A stretch of DNA of 64,000 nt from Pseudomonas sp. NBRC 111124 (GTDB lineage Bacteria > Pseudomonadota > Gammaproteobacteria > Pseudomonadales > Pseudomonadaceae): the NCBI RefSeq assembly GCF_001320245.1, contig NZ_BCBA01000039.1, forward strand, positions 62,001 through 126,000. Reading direction: 5' to 3'. Each line of letters starts with the position of its first letter. The first letter of the stretch is position 1. Under the pieces are notes generated by a model. That model saw only the letters and a list, made by a program, of their open reading frames with translations, made no database searches and was not told the origin of the DNA. Of the stretch, positions 36,601-45,021 are shown piece after piece. Made by a program: the position numbers and the translations under genes.

Positions 36601-37797
36601 TCAATGGCTGTGCTCGGCAGAAGCCTTGCCGAGCTCGGACTTGAGGACAAAGCTGCCAGCGGCAGCCACCTGGGTGCCGGCCGCCAGGCCTGCGGTGATC
36701 TCTACCTGGCCAGCATCGCGGCGGCCGGTCTTGACCGGGCGAGCCTCGAAACCTTCGTCGGTGCGGGCGAACACCACCGTCTGCTCCTCCCAGTTCTGCA
36801 AAGCGCTCTCGGGCACCACCACGGCGGCATTGAAGCGCTCGACATTGACCGCGACGCTGACAAACAGCCCGGGGCGCCACGCACCGTTGGGGTTGGCCAA
36901 GGTGGCGCGTACGGTGGCGGCGCGGTTCTGCTCACCGAGCAGGCTGCCGACGTAGTTGATCTTGCCTTCAACTTCGGCGCCCAGGTCCGGCGCGCTGACG
37001 GTCACGCTGCGCCCGGTGGTAACACGGACCAGGTCACGCGGTGCGACAGCGAAAGTGGCCCAGACCCGGCTGAGGTCGGACAGGGTAAAGGCATTGCTGG
37101 TCTCGTCGACCACTTCGCCCACGGTCAGGTGTTTTTCCACCACCACGGCATCGAACGGGGCGCGTAATTCGTAGCGGTTACCGGCACCTGCCGGGCCCAC
37201 AGCGGCCACTTTCTGCCGGGCATTGGCCAGGGCGATCTCGGCCTCTTGCAAGGCCTGGCGCGCCTGCAGGTAATCCTGCTCAGCGCTGATACGTTCCTGC
37301 CACAGTTGCTGCTCGCGCTGGAAGGTCAGGCGCGCCAGCTCAAGTCGACGCTGGGCGGCCTGCTGTTCGCTGCGCAGGTCGGAAATCTGCTGGCTGGCGA
37401 TCACCGCCAACACCTGGCCGCGTTTGACCGCCTGGCCAAGCTCGGCCTGCACCGCCTCGACCACCCCCGGCACCCGCGGCACTACATGGGCCGTGCGATC
37501 TTCGTCGAAACGGATCTCGCCGGGGAAACTGATGGCGGTGCCCAGTTCACGCGGGGCGGCGGCGGCAAGCTGGATGCCCGCCGACTCGATCTGGGCGACC
37601 GAAAGGTGCAGTGCGCCTTCCTTTTCCTGATGCTGTTCGCCGGCCTCTTCATCGTGGCCGTGGCTGTCTTCGCCATGGTCGTCATGGCGTGTCTCGCTTT
37701 TATTGGCCTGGCCAAGGTTGCCGGTCCAGGCCAGGCCACCCATGCCGAGGGCGCCAATGGCAACGGCCAGCAGCGCGAGTTTGCGGGGGTTAGTCAT
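36601..37797 (-). CDS. czcB: CzcB-type membrane fusion protein of the RND pump
   Basis: A 398-residue periplasmic adaptor with one N-terminal membrane segment, a histidine/acid-rich stretch at residues 35-60 (HDDHGEDSHGHDEEAGEQH) that may bind metal, a helical hairpin (QQAAQRRLELARLTFQREQQ), a lipoyl-like domain and a beta-barrel. It bridges CzcA and CzcC. Its start overlaps the end of czcC. Confidence 0.94.
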   Translation of the reverse strand: MTNPRKLALLAVAIGALGMGGLAWTGNLGQANKSETRHDDHGEDSHGHDEEAGEQHQEKEGALHLSVAQIESAGIQLAAAAPRELGTAISFPGEIRFDEDRTAHVVPRVPGVVEAVQAELGQAVKRGQVLAVIASQQISDLRSEQQAAQRRLELARLTFQREQQLWQERISAEQDYLQARQALQEAEIALANARQKVAAVGPAGAGNRYELRAPFDAVVVEKHLTVGEVVDETSNAFTLSDLSRVWATFAVAPRDLVRVTTGRSVTVSAPDLGAEVEGKINYVGSLLGEQNRAATVRATLANPNGAWRPGLFVSVAVNVERFNAAVVVPESALQNWEEQTVVFARTDEGFEARPVKTGRRDAGQVEITAGLAAGTQVAAAGSFVLKSELGKASAEHSH

Positions 37798-39043
37798 TGT
37801 TGCTCCTGCTGCTCGAATGTTTGCTCACACCCTCCAGGTCGCCGTAGATCCGCTCGACCTGTGCCCGTGCATCCGTTGCTGAGGCCAGAGCCTCGAGATA
37901 CAGCCCGCGTGCATCGATCAAGGTGCGCTGGGCATCGAGCACGTCGAGGAAGGCGAACTTGCCCATCTCGAAGCCTCGGGTGGCGGTGTCCACGGCCTGC
38001 TGCGCCGACGGCAGGATGGTGCGGTCGTAGGCCTGCACCTCCTGCATTGCCGTGCGCCACTGATCGACGGCGCTGCGGGTTTCGCTGCGCAGGCGCAGTT
38101 CGACCGCGTTGCGCAGATCACGGGCCTGGTCGGCGCGGCGTGCGGCGGCCAGGACGTTGCCCTGGTTGCGGTCGAACAACGGCAAGGGCATCGACAAGCC
38201 GACCACGTTGACCCGTTCGCGGTCTTCGCGGCTGTACTGGCTGCCGACGCTCACGGTGAGGTTGGGAATACGCAGGGCCTTTTCCGCGCCCAGCGACGCT
38301 TCGCCGCGCTCGACCTGAGCGGCTGCCAGGCGCCATTCGACGGTCTGTTCGACCTGGTTGAGCAAAGTGTCGGCTGAAGGGGCCTGGCCGGGTGACAGGT
38401 TGCTCGTGGGCAGCTGGTCGAAGGCCGCCAGCGGGCTACCGGTCAACCGCGCCAGCGCCTGGTAGGCCACCGTGCGCTGGGTGGCGGCGCGACGCTGCTC
38501 GGCCTGGGCCTGGGCCAGCTGCACCTGGGCGCGGGTGGCTTCCACCGGCGATGACTGGCCGGCGCTGACCCGGCCCTGTACCACCCGCAAGCCGCGTTCG
38601 GTCAGCGTCTGCGACTGCTGCGCCAGTTCCACGGCTGTCTGTGCGCGCAGGGCAGCGTGATACGCCTGGACTACATCCGCGCGCAGACCATTGCGCTGGC
38701 GCTCGAGGTCCAGCTGGGCAATCGCCTGGCCGACGCCAGCAAGCGCGATGCGCGAACCGCGCTTGCCGCCCAGCTCCAGTGGCTGGCTGAGGGTCACGGT
38801 ACTGGTGCTGGTATCGCGGCGGGTGTCTTCCATTTCCCAGGCCAGTTCCGGGTTGGGGATCAACCCGGCCTGGCGCCGCTCGCCTTCGGCGATGCCGATT
38901 TCGCGACCGGCTGCGGCCAAATCAGGGTTGTTGGCAAACGCGGCGCTCAGCGCCTCGGGCAGGCTCATGCCTTGCCCGGCCTGAGCGCTGGCGGTAGCCG
39001 CCAGCAACAGGCTGAGCAAGGCGATCTTGCGGGGGGTGGGCAC
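37790..39043 (-). CDS. czcC: CzcC-type outer membrane factor of the RND pump
   Basis: A 417-residue TolC-family protein with a signal peptide (cleavage near ATASAQAG), then two long coiled helical regions (QAYHAALRAQTAVELAQQSQ, QAVDTATRGFEMGKFAFLDV) and DAQRTLIDARG near the end. It makes the outer membrane channel. First gene of the czcCBA operon; it overlaps czcB by 8 bases. Confidence 0.93.
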   Translation of the reverse strand: MPTPRKIALLSLLLAATASAQAGQGMSLPEALSAAFANNPDLAAAGREIGIAEGERRQAGLIPNPELAWEMEDTRRDTSTSTVTLSQPLELGGKRGSRIALAGVGQAIAQLDLERQRNGLRADVVQAYHAALRAQTAVELAQQSQTLTERGLRVVQGRVSAGQSSPVEATRAQVQLAQAQAEQRRAATQRTVAYQALARLTGSPLAAFDQLPTSNLSPGQAPSADTLLNQVEQTVEWRLAAAQVERGEASLGAEKALRIPNLTVSVGSQYSREDRERVNVVGLSMPLPLFDRNQGNVLAAARRADQARDLRNAVELRLRSETRSAVDQWRTAMQEVQAYDRTILPSAQQAVDTATRGFEMGKFAFLDVLDAQRTLIDARGLYLEALASATDARAQVERIYGDLEGVSKHSSSRSNND

Positions 39044-39116
39044 TTCGGGCGTCCTCGTCGGCGTGCGTTGGCGAGGAACTGTAAGGAGGGGCTGTTATCG
39101 GGGTGGTGGCGTGAAA

Positions 39117-39132
39117 ATTACAATTCTGTAAT
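39117..39132. promoter_or_regulatory. perfect dyad upstream of czcC
   Basis: ATTACA and TGTAAT pair with ATTC between them, 74 bases before the czcC start. The form fits binding by a CzcR/CopR-type response regulator, which usually controls czc genes. The regulator is not next to the operon, though a two-component system lies at 41696-43716. Confidence 0.5.
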
Positions 39133-39250
39133 CGGCCTGCGGCGTAAACAAGTCCGATAATCGCCCACTTTGCCCCCCTGCGACACCCGATCCAATTGAC
39201 TGAATTAACCACCCGGTACAAACATAGAGGCATTCAACAACAACAAAGCG

Positions 39251-39709
39251 ATGCCCGTCATGACGCCCCTTATTCTCGTGCTCAACGGCCCCAACCTGAA
39301 CATGCTGGGGACCCGCGAACCCGCCCAGTATGGCCGGGAAACCCTTGCCGACCTGGCCCAGGGTTGCGCCGACACTGCCCATGCCCACGGTTTGGAAATC
39401 GAGTTCCGCCAGACCAATCACGAAGGCGAACTGATCGACTGGATCCACGCCGCCCGTGGCCGCTGCAGCGGTATCGTGATCAACCCCGGTGCCTGGACCC
39501 ACACCTCGGTGGCCATCCGCGATGCCCTGGTGGCCAGCGAACTGCCGGTTATTGAAGTGCACCTGTCCAACGTGCACAAGCGCGAACCGTTCCGCCACCT
39601 GTCGTTCGTTTCGTCAATCGCCGTGGGCGTGATCTGCGGTTTGGGCAGCCACGGCTACCGCATGGCCCTGAGCCACTTCGCCGAGCTGCTCCAGGAGCCG
39701 CGCGCATGA
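39251..39709 (+). CDS. aroQ: type II 3-dehydroquinate dehydratase
   Basis: A 152-residue type II dehydratase with the family blocks NGPNLNMLGTREPAQYG, NPGAWTHTSVAIRDAL and EVHLSNVHKREPFRH (catalytic histidine). It removes water from 3-dehydroquinate to give 3-dehydroshikimate. An ATG at 39260 is an alternative start. Its stop overlaps the aroE2 start, so the two act together. Pseudomonas normally has another aroQ beside accB, so this is probably a second copy. Confidence 0.93.
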   Translation: MPVMTPLILVLNGPNLNMLGTREPAQYGRETLADLAQGCADTAHAHGLEIEFRQTNHEGELIDWIHAARGRCSGIVINPGAWTHTSVAIRDALVASELPVIEVHLSNVHKREPFRHLSFVSSIAVGVICGLGSHGYRMALSHFAELLQEPRA

Positions 39710-40554
39710 ACCAGCCCGCCATCCTTGCCGGCCTGATCGGCCGTGGCATCCAGCTGTCGCGCACCCCTGCCCTGCACGAGCACGAAGGCGACGCCCAGCA
39801 CATGCGCTATCTGTACCGCCTGATCGACGCCGACCAGCTCAAGCTCGAAGACAGTGCCCTGGCACAACTGCTCGATGCCGCCCAGCACACCGGTTTTACC
39901 GGGCTCAACATCACCTATCCGTTCAAGCAGGCGATCCTCCCGCTGCTCGATGAGCTGTCGGACGAGGCACGCGGCATTGGCGCGGTGAACACCGTTGTGC
40001 TCAAGGACGGCAAACGTGTGGGTCACAACACCGACTGCCTGGGCTTCGCCGAAGGCCTGCGCCGTGGCCTCCCGGATGTGTCACGCCGGCGCGTGGTGCA
40101 GATGGGCGCTGGCGGCGCCGGCTCGGCGGTGGCCCATGCACTTCTGAGCGAAGGTGTGGAGCAACTGGTGCTGTTCGAAGTGGATGCGGCGCGCGCGCAG
40201 GCGTTGGTCGACAACCTCAACGGCCATTTCGGCGCAGGCCGGGCGGTGCTGGGCAAGGAACTTGCGGTGGAAGTGGCCGAGGCTGATGGATTGGTCAATA
40301 CCACGCCGGTCGGCATGGCCAAATTGCCAGGTACGCCACTGCCGGTGGAGCTGTTGCATCCACGTTTGTGGGTGGCTGAGATCATCTATTTCCCGCTGGA
40401 GACCGAACTGCTGAAAGCAGCACGAGCGTTGGGTTGCCGCACGCTCGATGGCAGCAACATGGCGGTGTTCCAGGCCGTGAAGGCGTTCGAGCTGTTCAGT
40501 GGCAAACAGGCGGATGCCGAACGGATGCAGGCGCATTTCGCCAGTTTCTCCTGA
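39706..40554 (+). CDS. shikimate/quinate dehydrogenase paralogue (AroE2 type)
   Basis: A 282-residue dehydrogenase with SRTPALHEHEG in place of the biosynthetic SKSP substrate loop, K74 in NITYPFKQ, D110 in GHNTDCLGF and the nucleotide motif GAGGAGSAVAHAL. This branch (QsuD-like) favours quinate or NAD(H) and is used in catabolism. Its ATGA overlap with aroQ makes a two-gene operon for taking 3-dehydroquinate/quinate to shikimate-pathway intermediates. Confidence 0.88.
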   Translation: MNQPAILAGLIGRGIQLSRTPALHEHEGDAQHMRYLYRLIDADQLKLEDSALAQLLDAAQHTGFTGLNITYPFKQAILPLLDELSDEARGIGAVNTVVLKDGKRVGHNTDCLGFAEGLRRGLPDVSRRRVVQMGAGGAGSAVAHALLSEGVEQLVLFEVDAARAQALVDNLNGHFGAGRAVLGKELAVEVAEADGLVNTTPVGMAKLPGTPLPVELLHPRLWVAEIIYFPLETELLKAARALGCRTLDGSNMAVFQAVKAFELFSGKQADAERMQAHFASFS

Positions 40555-40560
40555 CAGGCC

Positions 40561-40661
40561 GCGCCGCCTTCTTCGCGGGCACGCCCGCTCCCACAGGAAA
40601 ACCACAGGTCTCGAGCTTCGTGGTGATCCTGTGGGAGCGGGCGCGCCCACGAAGGGGCCAA
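40561..40661. repeat. inverted pair of REP elements
   Basis: REP copies at 40561-40597 and 40628-40661 face each other across about 30 bases, in the 113-base gap between the convergent aroE2 and thioredoxin-like genes. The core here has GGGCACGCCCGC. Confidence 0.9.
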
Positions 40662-40667
40662 CACGGT

Positions 40668-41207
40668 CTACCCTTTCTCATCCAGCAACGCCTTGATCAC
40701 ATTTTCCTGCCCGGCATAATCACCCTCACCGAAGTGCACATGCCGCACTTGCCCGTGGCGATCGACAAAGTAATGCGCCGGCCAGAACTGGTTACCCCAG
40801 GCATTCCACACCTGATAGTCGTTATCCACCGCCACCGGATACGCGATACCCAGGCTGGCCACCTTACTCTTCAGCTGCCCCACATCATGCTCGTAGTCGT
40901 ATTCCGGCGTGTGCACGCCTATCACCACCAGCCCCTGGTCGGCATAGCGCCGCGCCCAGTCGTTGACGTGCGGCAGGCTGCGCTGGCAGTTGATGCAGTC
41001 CCAGGTCCAGAAGTCCACCAGCACCACCTTGCCCTTGAGCGCCTGGGTATCGAGCGGCGCCGAGTTGAGCCACTGGCTGGCCCCGGCCAGCGACGGCATG
41101 GCGCCGTAGTTGTCGCGAGCCATCAGTTGCCCTCCAGCGAGACCCATGCCAATTAGCGCCAGGGCCACGCCACCTGCTTTCAGCAGCCATCGGCGATCAG
41201 TTGTCAT
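40668..41207 (-). CDS. thioredoxin-like (TlpA/DipZ-type) redoxin
   Basis: A 179-residue membrane-anchored redoxin. An N-terminal segment (LLKAGGVALALIGMGLAGGQ) precedes the thioredoxin fold, with the redox pair C71-C74 in DFWTWDCINCQRSLPH and later VVIGVHTPEYDYEHD and FWPAHYFVDRHGQVRHVHFG. The WTWDCINC form is that of the AhpC/TSA-like C-terminal domain of DipZ. It starts inside the upstream DUF2790 gene (11-base overlap), so the two are co-expressed. A role in periplasmic thiol or metal handling is inferred. Confidence 0.85.
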   Translation of the reverse strand: MTTDRRWLLKAGGVALALIGMGLAGGQLMARDNYGAMPSLAGASQWLNSAPLDTQALKGKVVLVDFWTWDCINCQRSLPHVNDWARRYADQGLVVIGVHTPEYDYEHDVGQLKSKVASLGIAYPVAVDNDYQVWNAWGNQFWPAHYFVDRHGQVRHVHFGEGDYAGQENVIKALLDEKG

Positions 41208-41472
41208 GGCAACCGCTCGTGGCGTAGCTGCGGTATTCAACGCTTTGCTGCTGGCCTGTGGAGTCGAGGTAGTCCATGCGCGTATTGATCGGGCCACAGG
41301 CAAGGCGCTGCTCATCTTTGACCGACAGCACTTTCTTCACATCCAGGTGATCGCCGTAGCGGTACTGCATGACACTCGCGTCGTTCATCGAGGTGGAGCT
41401 GGCGTTGGCGGCAACGGCACCGAAGCTGAGCACGGCGAACAGGCTGGCGCTGGCGATAGTCTTGAAGTTCAT
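41197..41472 (-). CDS. DUF2790 family small periplasmic protein
   Basis: A 90-residue exported protein with a signal peptide (MNFKTIASASLFAVLSFGAV, cleavage near ANA) and the DUF2790 pattern YRYGDHLDVKKVLSV and CGPINTRMDYLDSTG. The family is Pseudomonas-specific and often lies beside copper or metal genes. The ATG at 41472 is preferred to the frame's first ATG at 41493. It is divergent from the two-component system across a palindrome. Confidence 0.87.
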   Translation of the reverse strand: MNFKTIASASLFAVLSFGAVAANASSTSMNDASVMQYRYGDHLDVKKVLSVKDEQRLACGPINTRMDYLDSTGQQQSVEYRSYATSGCHDN

Positions 41473-41590
41473 GGCGTCTCTCCTTTGCAACACTTTTCAG
41501 GAATGGGGATCACTGCTCCCCGGTTGAGAGCCATTTCACGCCTGCCAGGTATCTCCCATGTGTCGCCACGGCCTGTGATCTGCTTCTTCC

Positions 41591-41615
41591 TGTATCTGTA
41601 GCCAAGGCAGATACA
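41591..41615. promoter_or_regulatory. palindrome between DUF2790 and the two-component genes
   Basis: TGTATCTG (41591-41598) and CAGATACA (41608-41615) are perfect 8-base arms with a 9-base spacer. CAGATAC recurs at 43801-43807 before the haem-type membrane protein gene. It is a candidate binding site for the adjacent response regulator. Confidence 0.6.
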
Positions 41616-41695
41616 CTGCAATACAAAACCCCACAGGCAAGCCACTACGCGCTCGGTACACTGCGTCCACTCCCCCTTAGAACAGGAACCTGCGA

Positions 41696-42436
41696 ATGGA
41701 ACATGTCGATCACATCCTGATCGTTGACGATGACCGTGAGATCCGCGAGCTGGTCGGCAACTACCTGAAAAAAAACGGCTTGCGCACCAGCATCGTCGGC
41801 GATGGTCGGCAGATGCGCGCCTTCCTCGAAGCCAACAGTGTCGACCTGGTCGTGCTTGACATCATGATGCCCGGCGACGACGGCCTGCTGCTTTGCCGCG
41901 AACTGCGAGCCGGCAAGCACCGCAATACGCCGGTATTGATGCTGACGGCGCGCAACGACGAGACCGACCGTATCATCGGCCTGGAAATGGGCGCCGACGA
42001 CTACCTCACCAAGCCATTCTCCGCCCGCGAACTGCTGGCCCGCATCAATGCCGTGCTACGCCGCACGCGCATGCTACCGCCGAACCTGACCATCAGCGAA
42101 AGCAGCCGTCTGCTCGCCTTCGGCCAATGGCGCCTGGACACCACCGCTCGCCATCTGCTTGACAGCGAAGGCACCCTGGTGGCCCTAAGCGGTGCCGAAT
42201 ACCGCCTGCTGCGGGTGTTCCTCGACCATCCGCAACGGGTACTCAGCCGCGAGCAGCTGCTGAACCTGACCCAGGGCCGCGAGGCCGACATCTTCGACCG
42301 CTCCATCGACCTGCTGGTCAGCCGCCTGCGCCAGCGCCTGGGTGACGATGCCCGTGAGCCAAGCTGCATCAAGACCGTGCGCAGTGAAGGCTATGTGTTC
42401 TCGCTTGCCGTGCAACTGCTCGAGTCGCCGTCATGA
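41696..42436 (+). CDS. OmpR-family response regulator
   Basis: A 246-residue regulator. The receiver domain spans about residues 5-118 with acidic residues D11-D13, phosphoacceptor D55 in VLDIMMPGDDG, T84 and K106. The winged helix DNA-binding domain follows (AEYRLLRVFLDHPQRVLSRE, SIDLLVSRLRQRLGD). Its stop overlaps the kinase start. It could respond to a metal or redox signal given its place between the DUF2790 and buf genes; this is inference. Confidence 0.92.
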   Translation: MEHVDHILIVDDDREIRELVGNYLKKNGLRTSIVGDGRQMRAFLEANSVDLVVLDIMMPGDDGLLLCRELRAGKHRNTPVLMLTARNDETDRIIGLEMGADDYLTKPFSARELLARINAVLRRTRMLPPNLTISESSRLLAFGQWRLDTTARHLLDSEGTLVALSGAEYRLLRVFLDHPQRVLSREQLLNLTQGREADIFDRSIDLLVSRLRQRLGDDAREPSCIKTVRSEGYVFSLAVQLLESPS

Positions 42437-43716
42437 AGTGGCCGCGCACCCTCACCTCACGCCTGGCACTCATCTTCTTCACCGGGCTGGTGCTGGCCTA
42501 TGGTTTGTCATTCAGCTTGCAAGCCTATGAGCGCTATGTCAGCAGCCGCTCGATGATGCTCAGCAATCTGGAGCTGGACGTTGCTACCTCGGTGGCCATC
42601 CTCGACCGCCTGCCCGCAGCCGAGCGGGCCGCCTGGCTGCCGCGACTGGAGCGACGCACCTATCGCTACCGGTTGGACGAAGGCCTGACGGGTGAAGCAA
42701 TGCCAAGCGTCGACCCGCCCATGGCTGCCGAATCGATCGTCAAGGCCATTGGCAACCACTACCGCCTCAGCTTCCAGGAAATTCCCGGCCCGAACGCGCA
42801 CTTCCAGGCCCATCTGCGCCTGGCCGATGGTGCGCCGCTGACCATCGATGTCACGCCGGCCCCCGTCCCGGTGGCGCGCTGGCTACCGCTGGTCTTGCTG
42901 ATTCAGCTGGGCGTTTTACTGTTCTGCACCTGGCTCGCCGTACGCTTGGCCATCGGCCCGCTGACTCGCCTGGCCCAGGCCGTGGACAACCTGGACCCGG
43001 ACAAGCCCGGCGTGCTGCTGGACGAAAGCGGCCCGCGCGAGGTCAAGTACGCCGCCGTGGCGTTCAACGCCTTGCAGGCACGCATTGCGGCCTACCTGAA
43101 AGAACGCATGCAGTTGCTTGCAGCCATTTCTCACGACCTGCAAACACCGATCACGCGCATGAAACTGCGTGTCGAGGTAATGGATGAAGGCGTCGAGAAA
43201 GACAAGCTCTGGCATGACCTCGACGCCATGGAGCACCTGGTCCGCGAGGGCGTGGCCTACGCCCGCAGCATGGACATCAATACCGAGGCGCCCTGCCGGA
43301 TCAACCTCGACGCCTTCATCGACAGCGTTGTGTTCGACTACCAGGACAGCGGCGCCCAGGTCGAGCGCCACGGCAATACCGGCAGCCTGCTGGAAACCCG
43401 CCCACACGCGTTGCGCAGGGTGCTGGTGAACCTGGTGGACAATGCCCTGAAGTTTGCCGGCAAGGCGCAGCTTGAGGTCAGCCGTGAGCGGGGCAAAACG
43501 TTGATTCGGGTGCTTGATGAAGGCCCGGGGATCCCTGTCGATGAGCTGGACGCAGTACTCAAACCGTTCTACCGGGTAGAGAGTTCCCGCAATCGCAGCA
43601 CCGGCGGTACCGGCCTTGGCCTGGCCATTGCCCAGCAACTGACCCAGGCCATGGGCGGCAGGTTGACTTTGAGCAACCGAAAAAGCGGCGGGCTGTGCGC
43701 CCAGGTCGAGCTGTAA
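42433..43716 (+). CDS. sensor histidine kinase
   Basis: A 427-residue kinase with membrane segments at about residues 11-30 and 149-172, a periplasmic sensor of about 115 residues between them, a HAMP domain, the H-box with H234 in AISHDLQTPITRMKLR, and ATPase motifs VNLVDNALKFAG (N-box), DEGPGIPVDEL (G1) and GGTGLGLAIAQQL (G2). The periplasmic part has no recognised ligand domain. It pairs with the response regulator just upstream. Confidence 0.92.
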   Translation: MKWPRTLTSRLALIFFTGLVLAYGLSFSLQAYERYVSSRSMMLSNLELDVATSVAILDRLPAAERAAWLPRLERRTYRYRLDEGLTGEAMPSVDPPMAAESIVKAIGNHYRLSFQEIPGPNAHFQAHLRLADGAPLTIDVTPAPVPVARWLPLVLLIQLGVLLFCTWLAVRLAIGPLTRLAQAVDNLDPDKPGVLLDESGPREVKYAAVAFNALQARIAAYLKERMQLLAAISHDLQTPITRMKLRVEVMDEGVEKDKLWHDLDAMEHLVREGVAYARSMDINTEAPCRINLDAFIDSVVFDYQDSGAQVERHGNTGSLLETRPHALRRVLVNLVDNALKFAGKAQLEVSRERGKTLIRVLDEGPGIPVDELDAVLKPFYRVESSRNRSTGGTGLGLAIAQQLTQAMGGRLTLSNRKSGGLCAQVEL

Positions 43717-43857
43717 CGACAGACGGGGCGGCCCGCGCGGACCGCCTACAGCTTTGGTGGCTACAGTCCGATACACAAAGCCGTTTACACCGACACACTA
43801 CAGATACCCACTCCCCGCACACTCCCGGTCACAACGACACTCCGGGAGACCTTAGAC

Positions 43858-44478
43858 ATGAAGCCGCTCACCCTGCCCTCCGGCTGGAAGCTGTTCACCG
43901 CCCTTGCGGGCCTGACCTTGTGCATGACCGCGCTGGTACTGTTAAGCCATCCGCCCGGTGCGGATGGCCTGCGCAGCGCCATTCGCGCCACTGCACGCAG
44001 CTCTTTCGCGCTGTTCCTGCTGGCGTTTCTGGCCTCGTCGCTGGTCACGTTTCTGCCGGGCAGCGGCAGCCGCCGGTTGCTGGGCGAGCGGCGCTACGTG
44101 GGCCTGGCCTTCGCCTTTTCGCATACCGTGCATGGTCTGCTGATCTACCGCTACGCCCAGCAATTCCCTGAACTGTTCTGGGCCGGGCGCACGGTCACCT
44201 CGAGCCTGCCTGGCAGCATCGGTTACCTGTTCCTGCTGCTGCTCACCCTGACCTCGTTCAAGGCACCGATGCGCCTGCTTGGCGGCCGTGCCTGGAAAGC
44301 CCTGCACAGCACCGGCATGTGGGTACTGGCCGCGGTGTTCTGCCTGTCCTTCTACAACCGCATCCCCATGGGTGGCGGGTACCCGCTGGCCTTCGCCCTG
44401 ATATTCAGCGCCATCGCCCTCAAGCTCACCGCCAAGCTGGCCCAACAGCAACGCCGCACGGCTTCTGCCCTTTCCTGA
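43858..44478 (+). CDS. ferric reductase-like/cytochrome b-type membrane protein
   Basis: A 206-residue protein with about six membrane helices and the ferric reductase-like transmembrane fold. Histidines in FSHTVHGLLIYRY and ALHSTGMW are spaced as haem ligands in MsrQ/YedZ-like proteins. It lies 141 bases after the kinase and 6 bases before the DoxX gene, so it probably forms an operon with the latter. Electron transfer to copper, iron or an oxidised peptide is a possible use; it is not shown. Confidence 0.78.
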   Translation: MKPLTLPSGWKLFTALAGLTLCMTALVLLSHPPGADGLRSAIRATARSSFALFLLAFLASSLVTFLPGSGSRRLLGERRYVGLAFAFSHTVHGLLIYRYAQQFPELFWAGRTVTSSLPGSIGYLFLLLLTLTSFKAPMRLLGGRAWKALHSTGMWVLAAVFCLSFYNRIPMGGGYPLAFALIFSAIALKLTAKLAQQQRRTASALS

Positions 44479-44484
44479 AACGAG

Positions 44485-44982
44485 ATGACTACCATGACCA
44501 CACTGACCCGTACTTTCACTATCGTCGATCGCTTCGGCAGCTGGAGCGCCGACCTGCCGTTGCGGCTGTTCCTGGCCTGGGAGTTTTTCGAGTCCGGCTG
44601 GGAGAAATTCAACGGCAGCAACTGGTTCGGCGATCTTCAAGCTAACTTCCCGTTCCCTTTCAATGTGCTGCCGGCGGAGCTGAACTGGCAGTTGTCGATG
44701 TGGGCGGAGTTGCTGCTGCCCTTGCTGCTTTTGCTTGGCTTAGGCACACGGCTGGCTTCAGCTGGATTGATGGTGGTGACCGTGGTAGCAATTGCTGCAG
44801 TGCATTGGCCCGCACACTGGTCGAGCCTTGCAGAACTTGCCCAGGGTTATGCCATCACCGACCAGGGCTTCGGTAACTTCAAGCTGCCGCTAATCTATCT
44901 GGTCGCTCTGCTGCCGCTGCTACTAAAAGGTTCGGGGCGTCTGAGCCTGGACCACTGGATCAGAAACCGCGTGCTGGGGTGA
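44485..44982 (+). CDS. hvfX: DoxX-family membrane protein (HvfX-like)
   Basis: A 165-residue four-helix DoxX protein (LPLRLFLAWEFFESGWEKFN, WAELLLPLLLLLGLGTRLAS). DoxX genes of this kind accompany hvfABC/buf clusters, and this one is convergent with bufABC across a terminator. An in-frame ATG at 44494 is an alternative start. The molecular role of HvfX is not known. Confidence 0.82.
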   Translation: MTTMTTLTRTFTIVDRFGSWSADLPLRLFLAWEFFESGWEKFNGSNWFGDLQANFPFPFNVLPAELNWQLSMWAELLLPLLLLLGLGTRLASAGLMVVTVVAIAAVHWPAHWSSLAELAQGYAITDQGFGNFKLPLIYLVALLPLLLKGSGRLSLDHWIRNRVLG

Positions 44983-44992
44983 TGACCCAAAA

Positions 44993-45012
44993 GGGGCTGC
45001 CAAGGCAGCCCC
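44993..45012. terminator. bidirectional intrinsic terminator between hvfX and bufC
   Basis: GGGGCTGCC and GGCAGCCCC pair around a short AA loop, with A's before and T's after, so it works for both converging genes. Confidence 0.8.
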
Positions 45013-45021
45013 CTTTAGCCG

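Noticed and set aside
34365..36644. 759-codon open frame on the plus strand opposite czcA
   Set aside because: Its translation is histidine/glutamine/arginine-rich with no domain; czcA is the real gene.
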